64,000 nt of DNA, taken from assembly GCA_000149265.1 (NCBI GenBank), contig CH003264.1, forward strand, positions 47,685 to 111,684, in the 5' to 3' direction. This document shows, one piece after another, positions 1-10,754 of the stretch; position 1 is the first letter of the stretch; each line of letters starts with the position of its first letter. The notes beneath the pieces are model-generated. The model searched no databases. It was not told the origin of the DNA and saw only the letters and a program-made list of their open reading frames with translations. Origin of the DNA: Ciona savignyi. Its lineage: Eukaryota > Chordata > Ascidiacea > Phlebobranchia > Cionidae. The position numbers and the translations under genes were made by a program.

Positions 1-610
1 ATGATCTTATAGAAATTGGCCCTTTATTGATAAACTAAATCATACCTTTGTAATATAAAAGAGTAAACTATCCTAGGATAAAATAGGTTGTTTGTTGCCT
101 TAAATTATCAATTTCATTAAGAGAGAGGATTTTGCTCTTCATAATATCTCTTTTCCTCAATCTCTCTTTCACTTGTATCATCTTCCCATCGCCACGTATA
201 CCGTTTGTTCGTAGAAATCGCACATCCAGACTTGGCAGGAAAACGAATATACTTATATTTGCTGCCGCATGTTTTACTTCAGCAAGGGATAGTCTACATT
301 ATTATAACTTTTTGTAAATCAAAGATTGCTCAATTGAAGATTTAATTTGACAAGGTTTGTATATCAGGGTCGGTTAATTCTAGATTGGCAAAATACGAAT
401 TTCTAACCAATAAACTCATTGCTTTATGTGCCGTAATCATTACTGGCTTTACAGTTTTAGACAATTTCCCAACAAACAATTAGGATTGAAAACTTTACGC
501 TTACGTTCAATAAAACCAACGCACTGGTTATAAACGTGATGGAAGAATTTTAGTGTTGTTAGAGTATAATTAGTCATATATGGTAATTATAAAGCTTATT
601 GTAATTTTAG
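1..610. other. Intergenic, no gene recognised
   Basis: AT-rich sequence with only short open frames that lack splice context or family resemblance. I see no repeat of the SINE families here. Upstream exons of a gene running off the left edge cannot be excluded. Confidence 0.4.
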
Positions 611-834
611 ATGAACAAGGCATTTCTACTTCTTTTGGTTCTTGGATTGCTGCTGGTGATGAATAAAGGCAAAGCTTGGAGGCGTCGTCGTCGAACCCCG
701 TTACATAACGAAATAAGTGACGGTAAGATACAATGTAGTTTTCTATATGTTGCTCCAGTGTAGTGCAGAATTTATTACTTGCAGTAACGGCGAATGGAGC
801 ACATTGCAAATGGAATGTACTTAGAGGTCTATAA
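611..834 (+). CDS. Putative small secreted basic peptide (two exons)
   Basis: Exon 1 (611-722) starts with ATG and encodes a strong signal peptide: a Lys near the N-terminus, then a Leu-rich core (FLLLLVLGLLLV), then a small-residue cleavage region ending KA. An Arg-rich stretch (WRRRRR) follows. Exon 1 ends at a GTAAGA donor at 723. A TTGCAG acceptor gives exon 2 (785-834) in matching phase, with a stop at 832-834, for a total of 53 residues with one Cys in exon 2. The mature part is short and cationic, as in secreted antimicrobial or hormone precursors, but I do not recognise the family. Exon 1 could instead be the signal-peptide exon of a longer gene whose later exons I failed to find. A degenerate second copy of the Trp-Arg-rich segment lies near 2181-2232. 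Confidence 0.4.
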
Positions 835-2358
835 TATTTTCATATTTTATATACCTTTGGCCTCTTTCATAAGCCAAAGTCATTTGATCATGTTGAAGTG
901 AAAGTAATTCATGCTCACTGTGCTTAACAAAGCTTAAAATTACGCGCACGATATTATTTTTTGAAGGTTTAATATATTTTTATATTAAGAAACCATAAAC
1001 GACGAACGAAACACTCTTTTTCACATGACTTATGAGAGAAGAAAGAAAACTAAATACAATATGGACAACATCGCGATGCGGATATAATAGTTTAAAATTA
1101 CCGAACTATACACAAAAACTCTATTAAATGGTTCTTCAAACGACTATTCTGTTTTCGTCGATATTCAAAATCTACGCTTAAATTATATTGCAAGAATGGG
1201 GAAGTAATGACAACTCGATGTACCCTAAATTAAAATAAGCTAAAAGTTTTAAAGTTTTAATCGTGTTTGACAATGTGTGACTATTGGTAAAATTGTTTTT
1301 ACAATAAAATCAATGTGTCGTCGAATCGTTAACGCGACCGATTTAAATATGCCAATTCTACACACAAAATATGATCCTATAGAAAAGATCTCTTTAATGA
1401 TAAACCAGAATCAGATTTGTTTCACCGCCTTTAAGCAGCAGCTGGCGATGAGGACAGGAAATAATCAAAGCAACCCGAGTCGTCATTAACGTTTATTTTA
1501 TTTGTTTAATTTAAACAAGTACACTGCGTCCAAAATAGTTATTACGCTTGTTTTTGTGCAAGTTATTATCATTTTGTGCGTATTCCAACACCTATGATTG
1601 TTTTCTAGCAACCACAAATTGCCACCGCTTGTCGCAAACTGTCACTTTCGAACCTCTTTGTTGCGCCACTCTTTTCCTGCGAAGCCGATTTCCACTAACA
1701 TTTATAGTATGATGAGACATGCGAAAGAGATATTGAAGATAGGAAATATTGTGGCGAGAAAATGTTCTATTTTGTTTAGGCAAATTTACCAACGTACAAA
1801 TGGGGTTTGCTTGAAAACTTACAGCAATTTTTTACTGGATTTAACCAACCGTAGTTTTCCCATTTTTCTGTTTTTTTTAAATTAATTCTTGATGTCGCTG
1901 AAAATTGTCTACATCACGAATTAATTTCCAATGACTTGTAAATAAGCTCTTTGAACACACATGCTTTACCTTCGCACTGATGCTTTGGGGTTCCCGAAAT
2001 GTAAATGTGTTAGGTTTCTTCGAGTACCTGCGTCTTAAAAATTCTTCTATCCGTCGTTGCCTCGTCCACCATTTGCATATTCGGGCCACTTACGTTGCAT
2101 TGCATCATTGCTACTACCCCATGTTCTCAAGTAACCTAGCAATGTTGAAAAACACCTGTAGTAGCTTCGAAACGTAAATGAAGTCGAAGCTTGGAGGCCT
2201 CGTACTCCTGGGAAACTCAACGAAATGAGTCCCCATTAAGCCACAAAGTATACACCACTTGCTTTGCGTGTTGTAACCAACCACGTTTTTAAATCAAGAC
2301 AGCTACATTAAAGTCCTGTGCCTTATAAGTTATCTTTATTATGAGTTCGGGGGATACT
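835..2358. other. Intergenic with a degenerate duplicate of the 611-722 exon
   Basis: No gene is recognised. Overlapping short open frames on both strands at about 1592-2089 have no family signal. At about 2181-2232 the DNA resembles the 3' part of exon 1 of the upstream peptide gene (shared AAGCTTGGAGGC and AACGAAAT blocks), but it reaches a stop codon within 20 codons. Confidence 0.35.
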
Positions 2359-2653
2359 AGGATAGGATAGGATATTCATGTTTATCCCCGTGAATGGGAA
2401 AACCTAGGGGGTTATCACACGGGCAATCGTCAGATCACCTCGCGCCCATCGTCGGGTTACCGGAGCTGTTGCAGTGTGTTGTATATGATAGACACGTTCC
2501 TTCAATTTGGTAGAACCCATTAATCCGCTGGGTTCAGGCAATGTCCGTAAAGTGCCTTGCCCAAGGACACAACCGTCTAGCTAGCGACCAGTTTCGCACC
2601 TGCAACCTTTCGACAGAAAGGCGACGCACTTAACCGCTAGACCATCGGGCCAG
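2359..2653 (-). mobile_element. tRNA-derived SINE, family A
   Basis: Full-length copy read on the minus strand. The tRNA-like head is at the right end (TGGTCTAGCGG A-box region, GTGCGTCGCC). The body carries the CCTTGGGCAAGGCACTTTAC core, and a 3' tail runs through CACGGGGATAAACATGAATA into short TATCC repeats. The same unit recurs throughout the window in both orientations. Confidence 0.85.
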
Positions 2654-2766
2654 ACTGCTCACTAAAATAAATACTAAGGCGTTGGAGTAAGTTTTAAACA
2701 TGGGATAGGAGTGAAGGTTAGTTCGGTGGTTGAGATTAGTCTTTGGGGCAGGGTTAAAATTAGTTT

Positions 2767-2886
2767 GTTTTTTTTACCGAGTCAAGTTTCGAATTCATGT
2801 TGGGCTCGTCACAAGGACCGTTTTTTTTGTGTATAAGAGTCGGTATATGTATCCGTCGCGTTAACCATTCGGCCACACGACCGTAC
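2767..2886 (-). mobile_element. tRNA-derived SINE, family B
   Basis: About 120 bp. The minus strand begins GTACGGTCGTGTGGCCGAAT followed by GGTTAACGCGAC, an A-box-like element as in class II (Leu/Ser) tRNAs. A GACGAGCCCA block and a TTCGAAAC-type B-box follow, and it ends in a T/A-rich tail. At least nine more copies occur in the window. Confidence 0.8.
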
Positions 2887-2906
2887 AATTTGCATAGTTT
2901 AAGTAA

Positions 2907-3206
2907 GTCCGGCCCGTTGGTCTTATAGCACTCTAGCGGTTAAGTGCGTCGCCTTTCAATGCCGGTGCGAAACTGGTCGCTAGCTAGTCGGTTGTATCCT
3001 TGGGCAATGTACTTTACGTACATTGCCTGAACCCAGCGGATTAATGGGTTGTACCAAATTCAAGGAACGTGTCTATCATATACAACACACTGCCAGATCT
3101 CCGGTAACCCGACGATGGGCGCGCGGTGATCTGACGATTGCCCGTGTGTCAACCCCCTTGGTTTTCCCATTCACGGGGTTAAACATGAATGTCCTATCCT
3201 ATCCTA
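2907..3206 (+). mobile_element. tRNA-derived SINE, family A
   Basis: Head at 2907 (GTCCGGCCCGTTGGTCT), tail ending in TCCTATCCTATCC at 3206. The head carries a small duplication or insertion (TATAGCACTCTAGC). With the inverted copy at 2359-2653 it forms a large inverted pair around a family B SINE. Confidence 0.85.
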
Positions 3207-4134
3207 GTTTCCCTCTTTCCCTTCTTTCAGTGTTGCCCATATTTAAATAAAAAATACGACTTATAGAAGACAGATCAAGATAAAACGAGATGTGTCTGGG
3301 AAGACTATAAACATTGGCCGATTTGGTTACTAATTTTAAATGATCAGATAATAGTGTTTAATAGTTTTTAATTAACAACTGAGGAGGTTGGAGGAGATCA
3401 TGCATCTGGGAAGACTCTCGGCCAGTATTCCTTAGTTTATTATATCTTAGTACTGGAATCGACGAATTACTACAATTTTTAGGGAAAAAACAAAATGAAA
3501 AATACGTACTAAATCAAAATACTCAAATTGATACCAATAGGCCCTCATAATATTCTACGTGTGTAAATCAGTTGTCCAGTCAAAATCATCATTAATGGAG
3601 GGAAAATTTCAATACAAACAAAAAATTCGGCATCCAATACTAATATTTACACGTTTCCCTGAAAATAACCATGAAGTCAACCACGCCCAAAGAAGGACGA
3701 AAAAACAAATATCAATTAAAGTCACATTTTTATAGACTGTTATGAAATATCATAACAGCAAGTTAAACAAATCAGAAACAGGAACACACAGCAAAACAGA
3801 CATCCATTAAAGCACATTCTTAAAAAATATAATATCTATACAAATACATAACATATTTTGTGGTTAAAATATGTGTAATGTCTTAAATATCAGTGTTCCG
3901 CTTTTAATCTGTGCCATATCGATATATCTTAAAAAAACATATTTGCAATCAGAATAATGATATTCATAATATTATGGATGTGTATGTGTATCATCAATAT
4001 TAAATGTATAGTAGAATAAGTAGATAAAATTGTTATGATGAATATAAAAAACATATTGCACATTTATGACAATAGAAAAAAGTAGCAACAACAACAAGCT
4101 TAGCTTCACATTGCTTTGAGCTGTTTAATAAGTT
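3207..4134. other. Intergenic, AT-rich
   Basis: No gene or clear repeat is seen. The part next to 4135 should contain the 3' UTR of the minus-strand peptidase gene. No canonical AATAAA lies close to the stop on that strand; only ATTAAA-like variants are present. Confidence 0.35.
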
Positions 4135-5559
4135 TTATAAATCTGCTGCATCTGAAATCCATTTTTTAATGTAAGCAACTTCAATTTTTCTAGCTTCAAC
4201 CACTGACAATGGATCCGCATTATTTGCATGACGCATATCCAGATGATGGGCAGCACCCCGCATCCAAAGAGAAATCACAGAATCAGTTTCCATTTCGGGC
4301 ACACCTCCCACATGCCACGGGTCAAGCCAACCATTTGTGAAAACAATATTTCCAACGTCCACAATGTTTAATCCACCAAAATTAATTAGACCCCAGTTTG
4401 GTCGCGACTTAATTCCATAGTTCTTCATACAATTGTTATCAAACTTTTTTTGGGTAAATTTGCTGATCGGGAACATGTCTGTTACACCATTGCTGCAGAA
4501 TGGCATTACCATCTCAAAACAGGTCATAAAATCCCACAACTTGTTAGATATATCTGGTGTCATAGTGTTATCCAACTCGTAGCATTGTACTAAACCGCTG
4601 TGGTTCTTATACACACCAATTGCATTGTGCATTGCCTTTAACAACTCCACTCCTTTCAAGTTTGGTGTTTTCATGTGGTTGCATGTCTTGTTAACTGGCC
4701 AAGAAGGAGTATTACTTAAAAAGGTTGTTGGGTAGGGATAATCAACCTCAGCCATGTTACAAAGTATAGAAGTAAGAAAATTTTGAAGTTTCTTAGTTGA
4801 CTTTAATGGTGAACAGAGATGAAAAATGTCTTGAAGTAACTTTAAACCTCCAGGTTGCTTTGCTATGTCTTTTAAAGTTTTCCACGTGTTTCGAACATTG
4901 TTGACACACTCCTCACCATATGGAACACTGAGGAAGTCATTGGTAACAACCTTGTCGAAAGCATTACATGGAACTGTCGCTGGAAAATAATTAATGGGTG
5001 CAGAAGAAGCTATTGCCCCAGTTACAATATGTGGGTATTTCAATCGAAACCATGCACTTAACATGCCACCATATGAACCACCAAATGCAATAACGGGGCT
5101 GTTTTTCGCTTTTGAATACTTTTTCTTGAGGTGGTTTACCAGCACTGCATAATCAGCCAGTGCCTGCTCTGCTGTTAGCTGTGCAAATTTATTGACTGTG
5201 TTTGCAGATGGCATGAGTTTGCCCCAAGGCTGAGACTTTCCATAATACCTATGTTCAGCAAACACAATCAAAGGTTTGAAGATTGGCGCTATGTCCCAGA
5301 TAAATCCTGTGTTGTTTATGAATAAATCAATTACTCCTTCATTTCCAGTGTAAATAAAGATGGGTCCGTTATCTGATGTCCAATACTCATCACTTATGAA
5401 AAAACGTTGCATGAATGTCTTGTTGTTTGTGGGATCAAAGTGATCAAGTTGTTGTTCAAAATAATGTTCAGTTGGATAGATGTAACAATCATTCTTGGTT
5501 ACTCTCCAACTTAATCCAAATGACAAACAGACAAGTAAAATTCCACACAGTTGCAACAT
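4135..5559 (-). CDS. DPP7: Lysosomal/secreted Pro-X dipeptidyl peptidase, S28 family (DPP7/DPP2-like)
   Basis: Single open frame of 474 residues, close to the usual DPP7 length. The N-terminus is a signal peptide (hydrophobic residues 4-18). Peptidase family S28 serine carboxypeptidases have an alpha/beta-hydrolase fold and remove X-Pro dipeptides or C-terminal residues after proline in lysosomes or vesicles. Family blocks visible: QQLDHF (36-41), TGNEG (71-75), FAEHRYYGKS (100-109), the nucleophile elbow FGGSYGG with Ser162, the acid in NGWLDPW (Asp413) and the histidine in GAAHHLD (438/439). Four N-glycosylation sequons are present (47, 82, 290, 319). The blocks VEQALADY-like, MDYPYPT-like and SVVEARK favour DPP7 over PRCP. 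The gene has no introns, unlike vertebrate DPP7, so it may be a retrogene. The frame is undamaged. The start is the first ATG and is followed directly by the signal peptide. Confidence 0.93.
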   Translation of the reverse strand: MLQLCGILLVCLSFGLSWRVTKNDCYIYPTEHYFEQQLDHFDPTNNKTFMQRFFISDEYWTSDNGPIFIYTGNEGVIDLFINNTGFIWDIAPIFKPLIVFAEHRYYGKSQPWGKLMPSANTVNKFAQLTAEQALADYAVLVNHLKKKYSKAKNSPVIAFGGSYGGMLSAWFRLKYPHIVTGAIASSAPINYFPATVPCNAFDKVVTNDFLSVPYGEECVNNVRNTWKTLKDIAKQPGGLKLLQDIFHLCSPLKSTKKLQNFLTSILCNMAEVDYPYPTTFLSNTPSWPVNKTCNHMKTPNLKGVELLKAMHNAIGVYKNHSGLVQCYELDNTMTPDISNKLWDFMTCFEMVMPFCSNGVTDMFPISKFTQKKFDNNCMKNYGIKSRPNWGLINFGGLNIVDVGNIVFTNGWLDPWHVGGVPEMETDSVISLWMRGAAHHLDMRHANNADPLSVVEARKIEVAYIKKWISDAADL

Positions 5560-6049
5560 TATTAAATCTTAAATGCAAACTAAATTAAGCTTGTGTTACC
5601 GGTATCTAATTTACGTAATATTATGTTGTTCGGGATGCACTTAACCAAGGTGCCACATTTACAGATATGTATATATTGAGGTATTAACTAAAGTTGTTTG
5701 AATTGAATCTTTGCCAATAGGTCTATGTCAATATGGAAACTATAGTCAATGCCCTTAATTTTTGGGGTTAATTATCGCATAAGAGGCAGTATAAAAACTG
5801 CTGAAAGTTGTCTAAAAAGTTTTTTTAAAGCCATTTACGTAAATAAATAATTTGGTGCAGAAAACTTAACTGTGAGCCCCGGACGGGTCTGATTGAAAAG
5901 TATGGTTGATTTATTGTTGATTGCTAAAGTTGGTGTTGTGTAAAAAAAATATAGGCAATAAACTGTAGACCAACATACTTTGTAAACGTTGTAAAACATG
6001 TTATTTTTACTAAAAAATATGTGTGTCATTGCCATACCTAATACCAAAG
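5560..6049. other. Upstream region of the DPP7-like gene
   Basis: No gene is recognised. It probably holds the peptidase promoter on the minus strand. A TTTAAG just before the start codon could be a splice or trans-splice acceptor, but nothing proves it. Confidence 0.3.
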
Positions 6050-6331
6050 GTAAGATAGAATGGGATATTCATGTTTATCATCATAAATGGGAAAACACAA
6101 GGGATGTTATCACACGGGTAATCATCAGATCACCTTGCGACCACCGTTAGGTTAGGTACTGAGTACTTACAGTGTGTTCTTTAATTTAGCAGAACTCATA
6201 ATTACACTCGGCTCAGGCAATGTCTGTTGAATGCCTTGCCCAATGACACAACCGACTATTTAGAAACCAGTTTTGAACCTACAACAATTCGACCTAACGA
6301 TTAGTAGTTCACCAAGTTAATTGGTCGGACA
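6050..6331 (-). mobile_element. Degenerate family A SINE
   Basis: Minus-orientation copy with many substitutions and small deletions. The tail block (GGATATTCATGTTTATC) and the body (GCCTTGCCCAATGACACAAC) are still recognisable. Confidence 0.65.
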
Positions 6332-6751
6332 TAGGGGTTATAACACATAATGAGATTTTCACACAGTGTAAAAAGCAAGACAATGTCACCCATTACAATC
6401 CTGTTTTGACTTTTTAGCAAAAATTAACAAGTGGTAATTAAATGTTCTACAGAGCTGCACACACTTTAAACTTCGGTGCACACGATTTCTGGTTTAAATC
6501 TGCTAGGCTTCTTATAACAAACCTCGTGCAAATAATACAGTTACTAGTACTAATTCAGCTTATAAACAAACCGCTGGTTAAGAGATGCCCACAGGTTTCA
6601 TTCCGACCTTTCCGTCTTGTTGGAATACATTTTATTTATTACGGCTATGGACAGAACGGTAGTCTGATTTTTCTGTGCTGGGTGGCGCTATTTATTTTTT
6701 TGGAATTATCTGGGGAGTGACGATTTTCAAGTGTTAAGCGACTGAGCGGTA

Positions 6752-6829
6752 CATCTAAATACTTACAGGATCGCTTGGACTGCTTAGATCGCATGGAGTG
6801 CTTAAATCGCAGTAGTACTTAGAGGCACC
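6752..6829. repeat. Short foldback related to the 57371-57574 MITE
   Basis: Imperfect inverted repeat. The left arm begins TCTAAATACTTACAGGATCG and the right arm, read in reverse complement, begins CTCTAAGTACTACTGCGATT. The same arm sequence forms the termini of the MITE at 57371-57574. Confidence 0.5.
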
Positions 6830-6872
6830 CGCGACTGAGTGGTCTTCTAGTTTTCGCACTTACTAATCGTAT

Positions 6873-6944
6873 TCCTTTTTAGTATAGTGGTGAGTATCCC
6901 CGCCTGTCACGCGGGAGACTACGGTTCGATTCCCCGACGGGGAG
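6873..6944 (+). tRNA. tRNA-Asp(GTC)-like gene, probably a pseudogene
   Basis: A 72-nt tRNA-Asp cloverleaf with anticodon GTC in a perfect CCCGC/GCGGG anticodon stem. An intact D-arm/A-box (TAGTATAGTGG), an intact B-box (GGTTCGATTCC) and a T6 terminator directly after the discriminator are present. The 3' acceptor strand and 3' T-stem are canonical (CCCCGACGGGGAG). The 5' acceptor strand (TCCTTTT) has one T-C mismatch and extra wobbles, and the 5' T-stem (TACGG) has two mismatches with CCCCG. Pol III transcription looks possible, but folding would be weak. It lies inside a TIR element, which suggests capture and spread by the element. Confidence 0.6.
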
Positions 6945-7555
6945 ATTTTTTGGGCTTTTTAACTCTTTTGTTTCTTGGATATACACTAACTCATCATAAC
7001 GCCGCATTCAGCTTGTCTGAGCATTTTTGGAATTTGTCCAAGCATTGACTACAGTAATCGATCTTATAACATTAAAGCTCATTGCAGTTTTATCACTTCA
7101 CTTCATACTTTGAATTGATTGTAAACACTATTTACTTAATATGCGTAAATGGTGTAATAAACATGGGGCTAGAGTTAGTCTTGCGGTTGAGATTAGTGTT
7201 TAGGTATGGGCTAAAATTAGTTTCCGTAATTTTAGTGAGTAGTTTCCCTCCTTCCCGCTTTAGTACAGCTGATAAATAGCGCCACCCAGCAGGAAAAAAT
7301 TACAGGAGGTTTATGCGCAGCAAACTTCTACGGTTGTCAATATACGATGAGCCAATCAACCAAAACCATGCGTTTACCTTACCACGTTACCAGATTTTCC
7401 TAACTACAACTGCGACCGGCTCTACAAACACAAACAAAGTTTAAGCAGTGTTCTAATTGAATGTATTTGAAACGTCAATTCAATATTTGAAACAAAAAAG
7501 CTAGAGAAAAAGGGAAATAAAAAATAATAGGAAGATAATTAAATTAAAATCCGAT

Positions 7556-9367
<1,812 letters not shown>

Positions 9368-9448
9368 TTTGATAAATTCTGCAAAGTAAAATATTCAAAA
9401 ATAACTGTAAGTTCAATTGAATGATTACGAGTTGTATCTACACTGGAG

Positions 9449-9456
9449 CTTATATA
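9449..9456 (-). promoter_or_regulatory. TATA box of the alpha-tubulin gene
   Basis: TATATAAG on the minus strand, about 82 bp upstream of the ATG at 9365-9367. The spacing would place transcription start near 9420 and give a 5' UTR of roughly 50 bases. The position is an inference from spacing only. Confidence 0.5.
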
Positions 9457-9822
9457 GTCTTCGTTATGTCGTGGATTGGCCGCGTGTGATTGGTATACGC
9501 TGAGTGATTCAATAAAGAGAATAAAGCGAGCCACGCGGGAAATCATAAAAAGACTTATTCTGTAATTCTGTTGCGGTAAATTCCAACGAAACGCTTTAAC
9601 ATTCCACTTGTGTAGTTGAAAGATGTATCGTTTAAAATCAAACTCTGAATTCATACGGTTGTCTGGCCTAATGGTTAACTGTAGCTTTAAACTGGTGACG
9701 AACCATTATGGCTTCGAAACTTGGACCACTTTATAGAATATTATTACATAAATCAAACTATGAGAGTGCCAACCGTGTATTAAGGTACCACTCGACTTAA
9801 CATCACGTATATTAAGCATAGT

Positions 9823-10115
9823 GTCCGGCCCGTTGGTCTAACGGTTAAGTGCGTCGCCTTTCAATCGAAAGGTTGCAGGTGTGAAACTGGTCGCTAGCTA
9901 GTCGGTTGTGTCCTTGGGCAAGGCACTTTACGGACATTGGCTGTACCCAGCGGATTAATGGGTTCTACCAAATTGAAGGAACGTGTCTATCATATACAAC
10001 ACACTGCAATAGCTCCGGTAACCCGACGTTGGGCGCGAGGTGATCTGACAATTGCCCGTGTGTTAACCCCCTTGGTTTTCCCATTCACAGGGATAAAGAT
10101 GAATATCCTATCCCA
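9823..10115 (+). mobile_element. Full-length family A SINE
   Basis: Well-preserved copy: head GTCCGGCCCGTTGGTCTAAC, A-box TGGTCTAACGG, core CCTTGGGCAAGGCACTTTAC, and tail CACAGGGATAAAGATGAATA then TCCTATCCC. It is a good reference copy for this family. Confidence 0.9.
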
Positions 10116-10754
10116 TAGATTTTTTTTTCTTGAATAAGAAACTGCAGGTTGCGTAATAAGAATTCTCAACCAACAAGCAAGCAATTGCTTTTTGACACCA
10201 CTATCTTTCGGCTGGCGATTCAATCAGCTACGAATATTCCGGTTTCTCTAAATAACCAGTGTAAGCAGTGTGCCAGAGTTGTAGGCAGTGTGTAGACAAT
10301 ATATGCTAACTTGCAGATGTAAAATTTGTTTATGAATAAAATCGTTACAGCCGTTTTTGTGGCAGTACCGTAAGGAACTTTTCTGAAGGGTTCTTATAAA
10401 AAAAATCTGCTCCTATAGTATGTTATGTAACATCTCTTTCAACGACTGGACAACAATTTTCTGTTTAATCGACTGGCATACATGACGGGTGTAAAATTCA
10501 AGGGAAAAAATTAAATCGCACCCACTTAGGCCACTTAGGATCCTATGGGGATCAATATAAAATTAGTTCAGCTTCGTTACGCACGAATGAACTCATTGCT
10601 ATGCCAACTAGCGTCTCATAAAAAAAGGTAATTTCCCACCACAAAATTGGATGTTGTGTGTTGTGTTGGTCCATCCTATTATAAGCCTAACACTGCATGA
10701 TTGTGTATTTTTATAAATTAAACTCCCGATATCATCGTATAACGCACAATACTC
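10116..10754. other. Intergenic upstream of the 148-residue gene
   Basis: No gene or repeat is recognised. Together with 9460-9822 it forms the divergent interval between alpha-tubulin (-) and the microtubule-inner-protein-like gene (+). Confidence 0.3.

Larger units (their letters stand above)
6676..7291. mobile_element. TIR element (MITE-like) carrying a tRNA-Asp-like sequence
   Basis: The ends are inverted: 6676-6695 (TGCTGGGTGGCGCTATTTAT) is the exact reverse complement of 7272-7291. The outer flanks (ATTTTTCTG and AGGAAAAAAT) also resemble each other in inverted form, so the true ends may lie about 10 bp further out. Inside are a short foldback (6752-6829), a tRNA-Asp-like gene and a stretch rich in degenerate TTAGGG/TTAGTC-type motifs shared with repeats near 26880-27020 and 57450-57700. 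No transposase frame is present, so it is non-autonomous. Confidence 0.6.

Noticed and set aside
3023-3250. Open frame encoding a peptide with SGLMG and VYHIQHT, also seen at 9937, 51327 and 54672
   Set aside because: The same peptide appears wherever a family A SINE lies in plus orientation. It is a reading of the SINE body, not a gene family.
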